Assembly (NCBI GenBank): GCA_035449085.1
Contig: DAOTKE010000022.1
Location: 1 to 30,333, forward strand
DNA length: 30,333 nucleotides
Direction: 5' to 3'
Source of the DNA: DUPH01 sp035449085
Lineage (GTDB): Bacteria; Verrucomicrobiota; Kiritimatiellia; RFP12; UBA1067
Below are positions 18,208-27,751 of this stretch, piece after piece. A model generated the notes under the pieces. The model saw nothing but the letters and a program-made list of their open reading frames with translations. It was not told the DNA's origin and did not search any database. The position numbers were made by a program, and so were the translations under genes. Each line of letters opens with the position of its first letter. Position 1 is the stretch's first letter.

Positions 18208-18230
18208 CTTGGTTTAGCGCCAAGCCTTGG
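18208..18230 (+). promoter_or_regulatory. Interleaved CTTGG/CCAAG inverted repeats in a leader
   Basis: CTTGG at 18208-18212 is complementary to CCAAG at 18220-18224, which itself forms the palindrome CCAAG-C-CTTGG with 18226-18230. The arms can pair in two mutually exclusive ways. It lies between the putative promoter and the ATG; an operator or small leader hairpin is possible. Confidence 0.3.
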
Positions 18231-18301
18231 GCATGAATGAACGTCGATGCGGTTTGAAAATGATTTTGGCGTTGAACGCAGATAGTGCAAGGAGAGCCAC
18301 G

Positions 18302-21300
18302 ATGAACGTAACGGTAATGACGGTGTGTTCCTTTCTCGCTTGTGCCTTTTTATCCGGAGCCGGCCTCGCGGCGGACGTGATATGGACAGGGGCGGGCGGT
18401 GACGGTCTGTGGTCGAACGGCGCCAACTGGTCGGGCGGCTCCGTGCCGGCGGCGGCGGACGTCGCGGTTTTCGCCAACGACGTGCCCAGCGGGGTGACGG
18501 TCTCCGCCAACACCACCATCAAATCCATGCTGGTCACCGGGCCGGTCGATCCGGTCATCACCGTCGCGGACGGCCAACCTCACGGTCGACGGGCCCGGCA
18601 TGCTGACGATGTCCACGGCGGGCAACGCGACGAGCGACAACCACCTCGACAACGGGGCGAACGCGGGGTTCACCCTCACGATCAACGCCACGATCACCGG
18701 CGCGACGGGTTTCGAGGGCTGGCGCGCGACAGCGGATCACCCCGGTGGTCTCATCGTTCTGGGCAATGCCGCCAACGACTACACCTTCAACAACGCGCTC
18801 GCCGGCGGGATGCAATACGCCGTGGTCAAGCTTGCGGACGCGGGCCAACCCTCCTCCCTTGGCGCGGGATCCTATGTTGGCCTCAGCGGCGGCCCCCAGC
18901 ACCGCCTCATCTACACCGGCTCCGGCGACAGCACCGACCGTGACTACCGCCTCAACGGCAACCCCACGCGCTTCGTGCAGGCCGGTAGCGGCCCGCTGGT
19001 CTTCACTGGGCCCGTTCGCAGCACGCCGTCCAGCGCTGTTACACTCACGCTGGACGGCGACGCATCGGCGGCAGAAGCCCGTATTAGTGGCCCCATCTCC
19101 CAGAATGGCACCAATGCCCTTTCGGTCATCAAAGAAGGCTCGGGCACATGGGTGCTGGACGGCAGCAACACCTTCTCCGGGACCCTCACGGTCAATGCGG
19201 GTGCCCTCGGGCTGGATGCCACAACCAATGCCTTCGGCAGGGCCTCTGCCATTATCGTGAATACCGGTGCGACACTCGCGATCAATCCCTCAGCCACGGA
19301 CGGCTACGCCGTGACGCTGCCGCCGGTCAACGGATTCGGCGCCGCCGCAGTGACCGTCGCCCGGGCCGCGACCTCCTCGGCCGTGACCTTTTCCGCCCTC
19401 AACGTCGCCGGCTCGCTCGCCAACCGCATCTTCCTCAAGAGCCTCCCCTCCGGCGTCGTCGGCCCTTGGCTCACGCTCAATGGCGGGGCCGCCGCCTACG
19501 ATCCCGTCAACGGCCTCGTGCCCGCAACGGCCACCTCGGCCTCCCTCGCCACCAAAGGCAGCGTTTTGCCGGACGGCGCGGATATCCAGGCGGTCATCGA
19601 CAGCGTCGGCACGGGGGCGGACATCGCGCTGTCTGCCGACCCCACACGGCTCTACAGCCTGACGCAGACGGTCGCGGGGGATGCCGCGACCGTGAGCACG
19701 GCCGGGAAAACACTCTATGCCGGTGAGCTTGCGATCGCCTCCGGCGCGGCCGCGCTCACCATCGGTGCCCTTCCCCGTGACGGCGTGTTCCTGCCGCCCG
19801 TGACGGAGTTCGCCGCGCCCGTCATCCCCCGACAAGCTCCGCAGTGGCCGCGCTGGCGCCGACCATCTGGTACGACCCCTCGGATGCCGCTGCCGTTCAG
19901 GTTTACTTCGGCGTTGTCACTGGCCTTGTCAACAAGGGCACCGCCGGAGCCGCTTTGAACGCCATCGTCCGTCCCGGCTTCACCGCGCCACTCTATGCCA
20001 CGGGCGCGGACTCCCACGCCGCGCTGCCGATGATCCGGATCGCCGTGACCTCGCAGGGCCTCCAGAGCCTCGCCAACTGCGGCGTGTCCGGCAACGCGCC
20101 GCGCACCATCGTCTGCGTCCTCGCCCGCGACGCGGGCAAGGAAATGATCGTCTCGATAGGCGCCGGCAGCACACGTAACGCCTTCGAGCCTTATCTGCGC
20201 AACGATTACACGCGTTTCGGCACCTACAGCAACGACATCGACGAACCGGTCAAGCCCGGGGCCACGCCGGTCGTCCTGACCATGCTGAACGGCGTGGACG
20301 GTAACAGCGACACCTTCCAGGGCTTCGCGGACGGCGTCTCAACAAAGGGTGCCAAGAACGGTGGTGTTCTCGCGACCACCGCCACGCCGCTCCATCTTGG
20401 CCACCGCAACGGCTCCGTTTCCGACAACTACCGGGGCCAGATCGGTGAGGTGCTGTTCTTCGGCCGTACCTTGAACGACACCGAACGCCAGACGGTCGAG
20501 GCCTACCTCGCCGCCAAGTGGCAGCAGGCCAAACCCGCCTCCGACACCGTCAGCACGACGCTCACCCTGCGCAATGATTCCGACGCGCCGCTCACCGTCA
20601 ACGCGGCGGTCGTCCCGCCGGACTACAACGCCGTCGGGCTGGATAAGGAAGGCGCGGGCGATGTCACGCTCGCGGGCGGCGCCACGGTCACCGGCCCCGT
20701 GCGCATCGGGGCCGGCGCGCTCATCGTCAACACGCCGGCGGGGACGCTGGACACGCTGGGCCTCGTCACCGGCGCGGGCGCGCTGGTCAAGGGCGGCAAA
20801 GGCATGCTCTCGTTGCCCTCCGCCAACGCCAGCACCTACGCGGGCGGCACCCTCGTCACGGGCGGCGTCCTGCGGATCGGCAACAGCGCCGCGCTGGGCA
20901 CGGGCGATCTCGTGATCTCGGGCGGCGGCACGCTCGACCTCGGCGGCGCCGCCGCGAACGCGCTCACCCTGCCCAACCGCGTCACCGTCTCCGGCGCGGG
21001 TGCCGAAGGCCAGGGCGCCATCATCAATACCAGCCTCAATCAGCAGAATATTTTCCAGAATACGGTTCTTACGCTGGCAGATGACGCCTTGTTTGGCGGT
21101 GCCGGGCGTTGGGACATTCGCAGCCCGAACGCGACGCTCGACCTCGCCGGGCATACCCTCGCAAAAACCGGCACCTTTAATCTTGTCTTTGCCGCCAGCA
21201 ACATCTCCAACGCCCCGGCGGGCACCGTGTTCGACATCCGGCAGGGGATGCTCTCGGTCGAGTCGGGGGCCGTCGTGTCGCCGAACACCCCTGCGCAGGA

Positions 21301-24300
21301 GGTGCTGATCGCCCCCGGCGGCTCGCTCGGCCTGAACACGCTGACCGCGCCCCTCAACTGGGGCATCATCCCCGCCGACGGCGCGGCCATCATGTCCACC
21401 GGCACCGACGCCGCGACCAACAAGAACGTGCTCACCTCGGACATCGTCCTGAACGGCACGCTCCACCTCACGGCGAACGGCGGCTACGGCAAGAATCTCA
21501 CCGGCCATCTCGCCGGTGACGGCGGCCTGTCCGTCTCCAACGGCGGCATGTTTGCACTCAACCTGCTCTCGCACCCCGCCAACACCTTCGCCGGGCCGGT
21601 GAGCGTGACCAACGCGGTGCTCGGCCTGAAATATCCCGGCTCGCTGCCGGACGTCGCCAACCTCACGTTGATGGGCGAGAGCGCGGTGCGCGTTTATCCG
21701 ATGACGTGGGCGAGCGGCGCGATCGAGTCACTCGCCATGAGCGGCAGGTTCGGTATCGCCAACAACCGCCTCCAGCTCGAGGTCGCGGCGGAGGAGACGG
21801 TCTGCGTGAACGCCAATATCGGCGCGCCGTTCCTCGGCCAGGTCGACAAGCACGGCGCGGGCGAGCTGGTGCTGGACGGCGAATGGCTGCTCTCCGGCCA
21901 CGCCCGCACTTACGCCGGCACGCTCACCCTAACCAACAGCGCGATCTTTGACATTGGCAACCGCGGCTTTTACCACGGCGACGGCACGGGCGCGGACACC
22001 GTCCTCAACATCGGCGGGAACGCGCAGTTCCTCAGCACCGACCTCGGTTCGGGCCAGAAGCACCCCGGCATCGTTGTCGGCGCGCATGCCGGCTGCAAGG
22101 CCGTGATGAACGTCACCGGCAACGCCTTCGTGCGCGGCAAGATTCTGGTCGGCGGCACGGATCTCGCCGACAGCAACACCGTCGCCGCGGTCTACCAGTC
22201 CGGCGACAGCCTCTGGAACAGCCCCGCCGGCAACAACAACGACGGCATGGTCGGCATGTACGGCTGCGGGCTGTACCAGCTGGACGGCGGGCATCTGGCC
22301 ATCAACGGCGGCACCCAGTTCGGCGTGATGCGCAACAGCCAGAAGAGCATCGGCATCTTCCGCCAGACCGGCGGCCGGCTCACGTTCAGCAACGGTTACG
22401 GCGGCACGTTCGCGTTCTCGCGCGGCGGCGTCGGCATCGCCCACTTCGAGGGCGGCACCGCGACCATCTCGCAGCTCGAGCTGCTCGATAACTACAACAA
22501 CAATGGCGAGGCAGGGGAAAACCTTGCCGGCGGCACCGCTGTGGCGACCGTCACCGGCACCGCCGACGTGACGACCGCCGCGGAAGTCCTCTTCGGCAAC
22601 CGCGCGGACGGTTCTCCCACCGCCACCGCGATCCTCAACCTCAACGGCGGCAGGCTCACCACCACCTATCTGCGCCGCCTCAACAAGAACGCGAACTGTG
22701 CCGTCAACTTTAACGGCGGCACCCTCTGCGTCACCAACAACGCGGGCAACGCCAAGCTGATATCGTCGGACAATGCGGCGCTCCCGCTGAACGCTTACGT
22801 CTATGCGGGCGGTGCGATCATCGAGATCGGTGAGCGCGTGGTGCGCACCCTCGACGTGCCGCTCGCCGCGGCCATCGGTGCAGGCGTTACGGCTATTTCC
22901 GTGACGTCCGGCGGCTCCGGCTACATCATGCCGCCTCACGTCAGCATCACCGGCGGCGGCGGGTCGAACGCCACCGCGTTTGCGCGTATCGACCGTGAGA
23001 CCGGTGCGGTCACCGCCATCGAGGTCACCAGTCCGGGGCAGGGGTACACCAGCGCCCCGAACGTCACGCTTCTCGGCGGCGGCGGCAGCGGCGCGGCGGT
23101 CGGCGCCGTGACGATCAGCGGTGCCCCCTCCACCGGCGGTCTCACGAAACGCGGTTCCGGCACCTTGATTCTGAACGTGCCAAACACCTATGGGGGCGTG
23201 ACCCGTGTCGAGGGTGGCGTCCTGAGGATCGCCCATCCGCAGGCGCTCCCGGCCACCGGTATCGTGATCGGTGACGGCACGCTTGACCTCGGCGGCTACA
23301 CGGTCACCAACAAGAGCGTCATCGTTTCCGGCACCGGTGCGGTCATCAACGGCAGGATCGTCGCGGCCTCCATCGTCAAGACCGGCGCGGACACCGCTGT
23401 CTGGGACGCGCACGCCGAGCTCGCGCGGGTTCCCACGGCGCTCATCCCCGGCCTCTACGAGGGCCGCGTCGACGGCGCGTTCAACACCAACGCCCCCAAC
23501 CCCCGCACGGCGATCGAGCTTACCACCGTCGCCGCGAACGGTGTCAGTGTCTCCGGCGATCCGGTTTTCCTCAACGGCAAAGAGTGGCGCAACAACACCA
23601 CCTACATCTATACCGGTTACCTGTGGAACCGTGCCGCCACCAATGTGACCTGGACGTTCCTCAAGGCGTTCGACGATTCTCTGCAGCTCACCCTCGACGG
23701 CACGAATATTATCTACCATACCGGCTGGAACACGGTCGTGAAGACCAACGTCACGCTCACGCCCGGCCCGCACCGTTTCGAGGCCCGTTTCGGGCAGGGC
23801 AGCGGCGGCGTGGGCGGAACGGCGGGTGTCACGACCGACCCGGCGAGTGTGTGGTGGACGCCCGCTGTGCGTGGGCTCTCCGTGGATAAGCTGGGCCGTA
23901 ATGAGCAGGTCTACGCGAATTATACCTTGCTCGTTGATCCCGGCGACGGCTCGGTCTTTACCGTGAACCTGCCCGATTCGGGTGAACCGGACGAGGTGGT
24001 GCGCGTGGCTGAAGGCACACTGCTGTTGCCGCCGCGCGAGCCTGGCCTCTATCAGGGCACCATCGATCACGGTGGGTTGTCAAGCGCGGCACGTAACCTG
24101 ACCGAGCCCAATCCAAAAACCGCAGTGGTGCTCGCAACCGATCAGGCTAACTCCAAGACACGGCTGGACAACGGCGCGCGCTGGACGGCCGGACAGGGGT
24201 GGCCGACCAACCTGACCGAGTGCTACTCCGGCTATATCTGGAACCGCTCGTCCGTCACGACCAACCTGACGCTTTATAAAAACTTCGACGACACCATCGA

Positions 24301-25576
24301 CTTGTTCCTCGACGGTACGCTTATTCCGGTTACCCGCGGTAACGCATGGAACATTATCGGCTTGCTGCAGCTCACCCTCGCGCCGGGTTCGCACAGCCTC
24401 GAGATTCGTTTCGGACAAAGCGCGGGTGGTGCGGGGCCGTCCGAGAATGGGGAGACCGTCGGTTGGCCGCAGGACATCGCCCTCGGAATCGACTGGCAGG
24501 GACGAGGCGCGGCGGTTCTCGCCAACTTCGTCAAGCTCCAGGATCCCGGCGACGGCTCGCTGCTGACGCTCACGCCGCACGACGGTGACGCGGGGGTGCT
24601 CGACGGCGTGACCGTCGAGGTCACCGGGGGCGCGGCGCTCGACCTGGGCGGCATCCCCCGTGAGGGTGTCAACATCGTCGGTGGAGGCGCGGTTCTCAAC
24701 AGCGCGGGCGGCATGGATAGCGTGCTGTCACCCGCCGGTGACGCCCGCACCGGCACGATGTCCATCTCCGGCGGCTCGCTGGACGGCGCGACCTACCGCC
24801 TCACGATCCATGACACATTCACCCACGTTCCCGGCCTGTGGGAGGGGATGCTCAAAGGCACCGGCGCCGACGACTTCTGGGATATCGTCACGCCTAATCC
24901 CAAGACGTCGGTGCAGCTCACCACCCGCGCCGGCAACGGCGCCAAAGCCGCGAACAGCACATATGCGGGCGGCCTTTGGAACGGCAGCTATCACACCTGG
25001 GTGTACACCGGCACGCTGTGGGTCAACTCGACGACCAACGTGACGTGGACCTGGCGCTTCACCTTCGATGACGACGTGGCGCTGTGGCTCGACGGACTGC
25101 TCGTGCGCAACGTGAAACTCTCCGCCGGCGTTCAGTACCAAGACTGGGTGATGACGCCCGGCCCGCACGCCATCGAGGTGCGCTACGGCGACGGCACGGG
25201 CAACGTCGGCCCCGCTGACGGTCTGGGCGGTCTCACCTATGACCCGCTCGGACGCGGCGCGTATTCGGCGGTGGAGAACTTCGTCCTGCTGGAGGATAGC
25301 GGCGACGGGACAGTGCTGTCACTGACGGCGGACAGTGGTGTTCACGACTTTGTCACCTGCCCCGGTGCACTCGACGTGACGGGCCTGACGGTGGTGCCGT
25401 CCGACGAGATATCTGAAGCGCCGTCCGCACGCGAATACGTCATCCTCCGTGCCGAGGGCGGGCTGACCGGCACGGCGACTGTCTCGGGCTTCACCAACAA
25501 GAAGTGGAAACTGCGTAAGAGCGGTAACGACTTGATCATGACCACGCAGGGCGGCGCACTCATGTTGCTGAAGTAA
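18302..25576 (+). CDS. Giant secreted beta-strand-repeat protein with LamG-like and three PA14-like domains; two frameshifts
   Basis: The start at ATG 18302 is fixed by AAGGAG (18289-18294, 7 bases away) and by a signal peptide (MNVTVMTVCSFLACAFLSGAGLA). The frame is broken near 18573, where removing one C of GGCCAA restores ADGNLTVDGPGM. It is broken again at the C run 19826-19830, where one extra C restores VIPPTSSAVAALAPTIWYDP. Repaired length is about 2424 residues. The order is an opening WSNGANWSGGSVP block and beta-strand repeats (to about 510), a LamG-like lectin domain (about 520-743: WYDPSD ... LHLGHRNG ... GEVLFFGRTLND), more repeats (TYAGGTLVTGGVLRIG), a Gly-rich GGSGY segment (about 1530-1608), then three PA14-like repeats (about 1715-1881, 1909-2082 and 2174-2333; motif Y-GYLWN...FDDS..L.LDGT...PGPH..E.RFG). 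It ends in ALMLLK with no barrel or known anchor. Polysaccharide or surface binding is inferred. Confidence 0.85.
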
Positions 25577-25588
25577 CGAATGCAAATT

Positions 25589-25620
25589 GCGCGTAGCGAA
25601 TTTTCGGATTCGCTACGCGC
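25589..25620. terminator. 13-bp perfect hairpin after the 18302 gene
   Basis: GCGCGTAGCGAAT (25589-25601) pairs perfectly with ATTCGCTACGCGC (25608-25620) around the loop TTTCGG. It starts 13 bases after the stop codon. No T run follows on the + strand, so it is either an atypical terminator, an mRNA 3' stabiliser, or a repeat left at the junction with the adjacent IS66 fragment. Confidence 0.55.
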
Positions 25621-25625
25621 GACAG

Positions 25626-26150
25626 TCAATCGGAACGAGCAGAGTTTCGCTGGATTCGGTAATTAGTCTCCGCATGCCATTCGAAAAACACTCCCCTGCC
25701 GGGGGCGGGATAAACCCACAGGTGCCCGGCTCTGGTTTGGCTATGACCGGGACAGATGTGCCTGACCGGAGTCTCGTCCGCCTGCATATAGTCGTTTGAC
25801 AGATTCTCCGCGCCTATCGCCTCATAAATGATCCACAGCCAGTCCGCCGTGCGCCAGACCCAGCCACACATCGTCTTGCGTGAAAGGACGACGCCCTCAC
25901 GCGCATAGATCTGTTCCTGGCGGTATAGCGGGAGGTGGTCGGCGAACTTGCCGGCGCAGATGCGCTCGGGCGCGGCGACGGGCGCATCGCCGCCGGAACG
26001 GCGCACGTACTTGCGCCGCTCGGTCACGACCTTCCTGAAGCGCATCGGCTACACGTCGAGCCTGACGGTCTCCTCGGAGCCGATCAGGCGCCATTCTCTG
26101 GGACATGCCGCGACCTCGGGCGGTTCGATGGCGATGCGCTCTACCGGCCT
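25626..26150 (-). pseudogene. tnpC: IS66 transposase (TnpC) middle fragment
   Basis: On the - strand the frame reads RIAIEPPEVAACPREWRLIG ... RLDV, a stop (TAG near 26050), then PMRFRKVVTERRKYVRR, KFADHLPLYRQEQIYAREGV, LSRKTMCGWVWR and MQADETPVRHI. These are the zinc-finger-proximal and DDE_Tnp_IS66 regions of IS66 transposases, with one catalytic Asp in QADETPV. Both the N-terminus and the C-terminal DDE half are missing, and no GTAAGCG terminus is visible at either side. The fragment's left end abuts the 25589 hairpin; its right end overlaps the last codons of the regulator gene. It covers a different section of TnpC from the 15731 fragment. Confidence 0.85.
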
Positions 26151-27352
26151 TTCTGCTGGCGGAACTCGCTCATGGTCGTGCCGAAGGTCTGGCGGAAAAG
26201 CACACCGAGGTGGTTGGCGCTGGTGAAGCCGCAGCGGCGTGCGATTTCCGCGAACGAGAGGTCTGATTTAGTGACCAGCGAGTTGACGGTGTCCATGCGC
26301 ACGCGCTGGATCTCGTCCATCACTGAGCGTGCCAGCGTATGCGCGAACCGCTTCTCCAGCCAGCGCGGTGTCACGCCGACGTGACTCGCCACATCAGACA
26401 CGCGGATGTTCAGTCCCGCGTTGATACGGATGTATTCCAGCGCACGGATCACCAGACGGTCGTTGACCTGCAGGCGCTGTGTCGAGGCGCGTGCCACCAC
26501 CTCCTGCGGTTTGAAGAGCACGCACTGCTGTCCTCTCTGGGTCTTGCGCATCAGGTGATCCAGTAACTCGGCCGCCGCATAACCGGCCTGCTCCATGTCT
26601 ACCGCGACGCTGGAAAGCGGTGGCAGGCTGGTTTCGCAGATCATGACATCGTTGTTCACGCCCAGTACGGCGATCTCATAGGGCACTGGCAAGTCAGCAG
26701 CCAGACAGGCGTTTAACACCTGCCGTCCGCGCGCGTCATTGGCCGCGAAGACGGCGATCGGTTTGGGTAGTTTGCGTAACCAGCGGCTCATTCGCAGGCG
26801 CTCGATCTCCCAGTTGTCGCGTTCGGCCTCGTTCGGCGACGGATAAATCGCGCAAGAATGCCCGGTTTCGTCGAGCCGCCGGACGAACGCCGCCTGGCGA
26901 CGGCGCGACCAGTTGACGTCTGACGGTTCGCCCACAAAGGCGAAGCGCGTGAAGCCGCTGGCCAGATAGTAATCGGCGGCCAGGCGGGCGACTTCAGCCG
27001 AGTCGCACTCGATGCGGCTGTAACGGGAGAGCGGATGCTTGGGATCCAGATAATCGTCGATGGGGTCGATCAGGACGGTGGGCAGACGGGCCGCCGCCAC
27101 GTCGGCAGCCACTTTGGACGAGGGCACACGGGCGATGATGCCGTTGCCGTGCCACACATTCAGATCCGGCAGTTTCTGGTCGCTCCAGCCGCCGGATTCG
27201 AGATGCAGGGCCCACGGGCCGTAAAGACGCACGTACGCCAGAATGCCGCGGATCATGCCGCGCGAGATTTCGTGCGACGACTCCAGCAGGATCGCGACCT
27301 GTGGGATCTTATGGCGGGTAACCTTCTTGACTCGTGACCGTTGCTTAACCAT
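26141..27352 (-). CDS. XylR-like transcriptional regulator (sugar-binding domain + AraC HTH)
   Basis: A product of about 403 residues, close to the usual length of XylR-type activators. Residues about 15-290 form a periplasmic-binding-protein-like (LacI/XylR) effector domain: QVAILLESSHEISRGMIRGI, VLIDP, FVGEPSDVNWSRRRQAAF, FAANDARGRQVL and VLGVNNDVMICE. Residues about 300-400 are an AraC helix-turn-helix pair: DVASHVGVTPRWLEKRF and SFAEIARRCGFTSANHLG, then RQTFGTTMSEFR. The N-terminal domain presumably senses a cytoplasmic sugar. I chose ATG 27352; a GTG lies two codons upstream. No Shine-Dalgarno is visible and a -10 box ends just before the start, so a leaderless mRNA is possible. It is divergent from the DUF6259 glycosidase at 27812, its most likely target. 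Its 3' end is fused to IS66 debris but the domain is complete. Confidence 0.92.
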   Translation of the reverse strand: MVKQRSRVKKVTRHKIPQVAILLESSHEISRGMIRGILAYVRLYGPWALHLESGGWSDQKLPDLNVWHGNGIIARVPSSKVAADVAAARLPTVLIDPIDDYLDPKHPLSRYSRIECDSAEVARLAADYYLASGFTRFAFVGEPSDVNWSRRRQAAFVRRLDETGHSCAIYPSPNEAERDNWEIERLRMSRWLRKLPKPIAVFAANDARGRQVLNACLAADLPVPYEIAVLGVNNDVMICETSLPPLSSVAVDMEQAGYAAAELLDHLMRKTQRGQQCVLFKPQEVVARASTQRLQVNDRLVIRALEYIRINAGLNIRVSDVASHVGVTPRWLEKRFAHTLARSVMDEIQRVRMDTVNSLVTKSDLSFAEIARRCGFTSANHLGVLFRQTFGTTMSEFRQQKGR

Positions 27353-27358
27353 GGCCAC

Positions 27359-27387
27359 AGTATAGACGGCCTACGATGTATCGTAAA
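27359..27387 (-). promoter_or_regulatory. Promoter of the XylR-like regulator
   Basis: On the - strand: -35 TTTACG (27382-27387), a 17-base spacer and -10 TATACT (27359-27364). Transcription would begin about 7 bases on, at or next to ATG 27352, which predicts a leaderless transcript. Confidence 0.5.
27372..27385. promoter_or_regulatory. Palindrome TACGAT-GT-ATCGTA, candidate operator
   Basis: A perfect 6-bp inverted repeat with a 2-base centre overlaps the -35 box and spacer of the regulator's promoter. The position fits repression, perhaps autoregulation. No second copy was noticed in the window. Confidence 0.45.
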
Positions 27388-27529
27388 CGCCAAACGTCAA
27401 TCGGCGTAATCGGTCAGTGGCAGGGGGATCCAAGTGGAGCGCGTGTTCGATGCGAAGCATAACTTGGGAACGCGGGGCTCCGTACCCGTCCTTTGAAAGT
27501 CAGCACGCGAGTCAGCGCGATATTGGCAG

Positions 27530-27574
27530 GGCGGTCTCGCCGAGACCGCCGGGGACGGCCCGGCGGTTCGTCCC
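27530..27574. repeat. GC-rich double hairpin in the regulator/glycosidase intergenic region
   Basis: GGCGGTCTCG (27530-27539) and CGAGACCGCC (27541-27550) form a near-perfect palindrome around one base. It is followed directly by GGGACG (27552-27557) pairing with CGTCCC (27569-27574). Two adjacent stem-loops outside any gene suggest a REP-like dispersed element. The short open frame across it is not convincing coding sequence. Confidence 0.55.
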
Positions 27575-27700
27575 GGCCGGAAGCGGTTTAGCGTATGCGT
27601 CTGGGCCGCTCAACGGTCAAGCCCAAGTTATGCGCGAGCAACAGGGAGGTACGGTGCTTATGCGTGTCTGGCTTCGATCAATCACGCGCTTGACGGATCG

Positions 27701-27735
27701 TTCGGAAAATCGAGTATCCAGTTCGGATAATCGAG
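27701..27735 (+). promoter_or_regulatory. Tandem 14-bp direct repeats, 21-bp period: candidate AraC/XylR-type binding site
   Basis: TTCGGAAAATCGAG (27701-27714) and TTCGGATAATCGAG (27722-27735) match at 13 of 14 positions and begin 21 bases apart, two helical turns. AraC-family activators bind direct-repeat half-sites with this spacing. The proximal copy overlaps the expected -35 position of the -10 box at 27752. Confidence 0.55.
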
Positions 27736-27751
27736 GTTGAGATCGTTCACG

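Larger units (their letters stand above)
16381..18217 (+). pseudogene. ISAs1-family transposase with N-terminal DUF4338/DruA-like domain, two frameshifts
   Basis: Three frames join into one product of about 612 residues. Residues about 1-185 match DUF4338 (PF14236, the DruA domain of Druantia): EYHYMGE, HIGWTA, NLASRVLGLAARELP and GTCYRAAGWTPLG. A DDE-associated N-terminal region follows (RDPRGSNRRFHIGAMLTLL), then an ISAs1 DDE core: D in LALDGKF (17356), D in VSADALHCQ (17532), E in HWGIES (17918). Frame 1 leaves register at the G run 17455-17459; one extra G restores EGGGQKCEMAVARR. It leaves again at the C/T run 17659-17669; one extra C restores RRAPPFCTASVTEK. All catalytic residues are present, so the gene is either very recently broken or misread. 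ATG 16381 fits the usual DUF4338 N-terminus; GTG 16324 is an alternative. The frame runs through the right inverted repeat and stops at 18217 in flanking DNA. Confidence 0.85.

Noticed and set aside
18227..18301. ATG 18227 as start of the giant gene
   Set aside because: ATG 18302 has a strong AAGGAG site and leaves a clean signal peptide; the upstream codons add a non-signal-like stretch.
20339..21574. Open frame of about 411 codons on the - strand
   Set aside because: Same reason: antisense to the giant gene, biased composition, no domain and no ribosome site noted.
21929..24070. Long open frame of about 713 codons on the - strand
   Set aside because: It lies antisense to the repeat-rich, GC-rich giant gene. 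Its translation is low-complexity Arg/Gly/Val/Asp-rich with no recognisable motif, as expected of a GC-driven shadow frame.
27417..27740. A 107-codon open frame between regulator and glycosidase
   Set aside because: It runs across a double hairpin and direct repeats, has no ribosome site and no recognisable protein motif; better explained as regulatory or repeat DNA.
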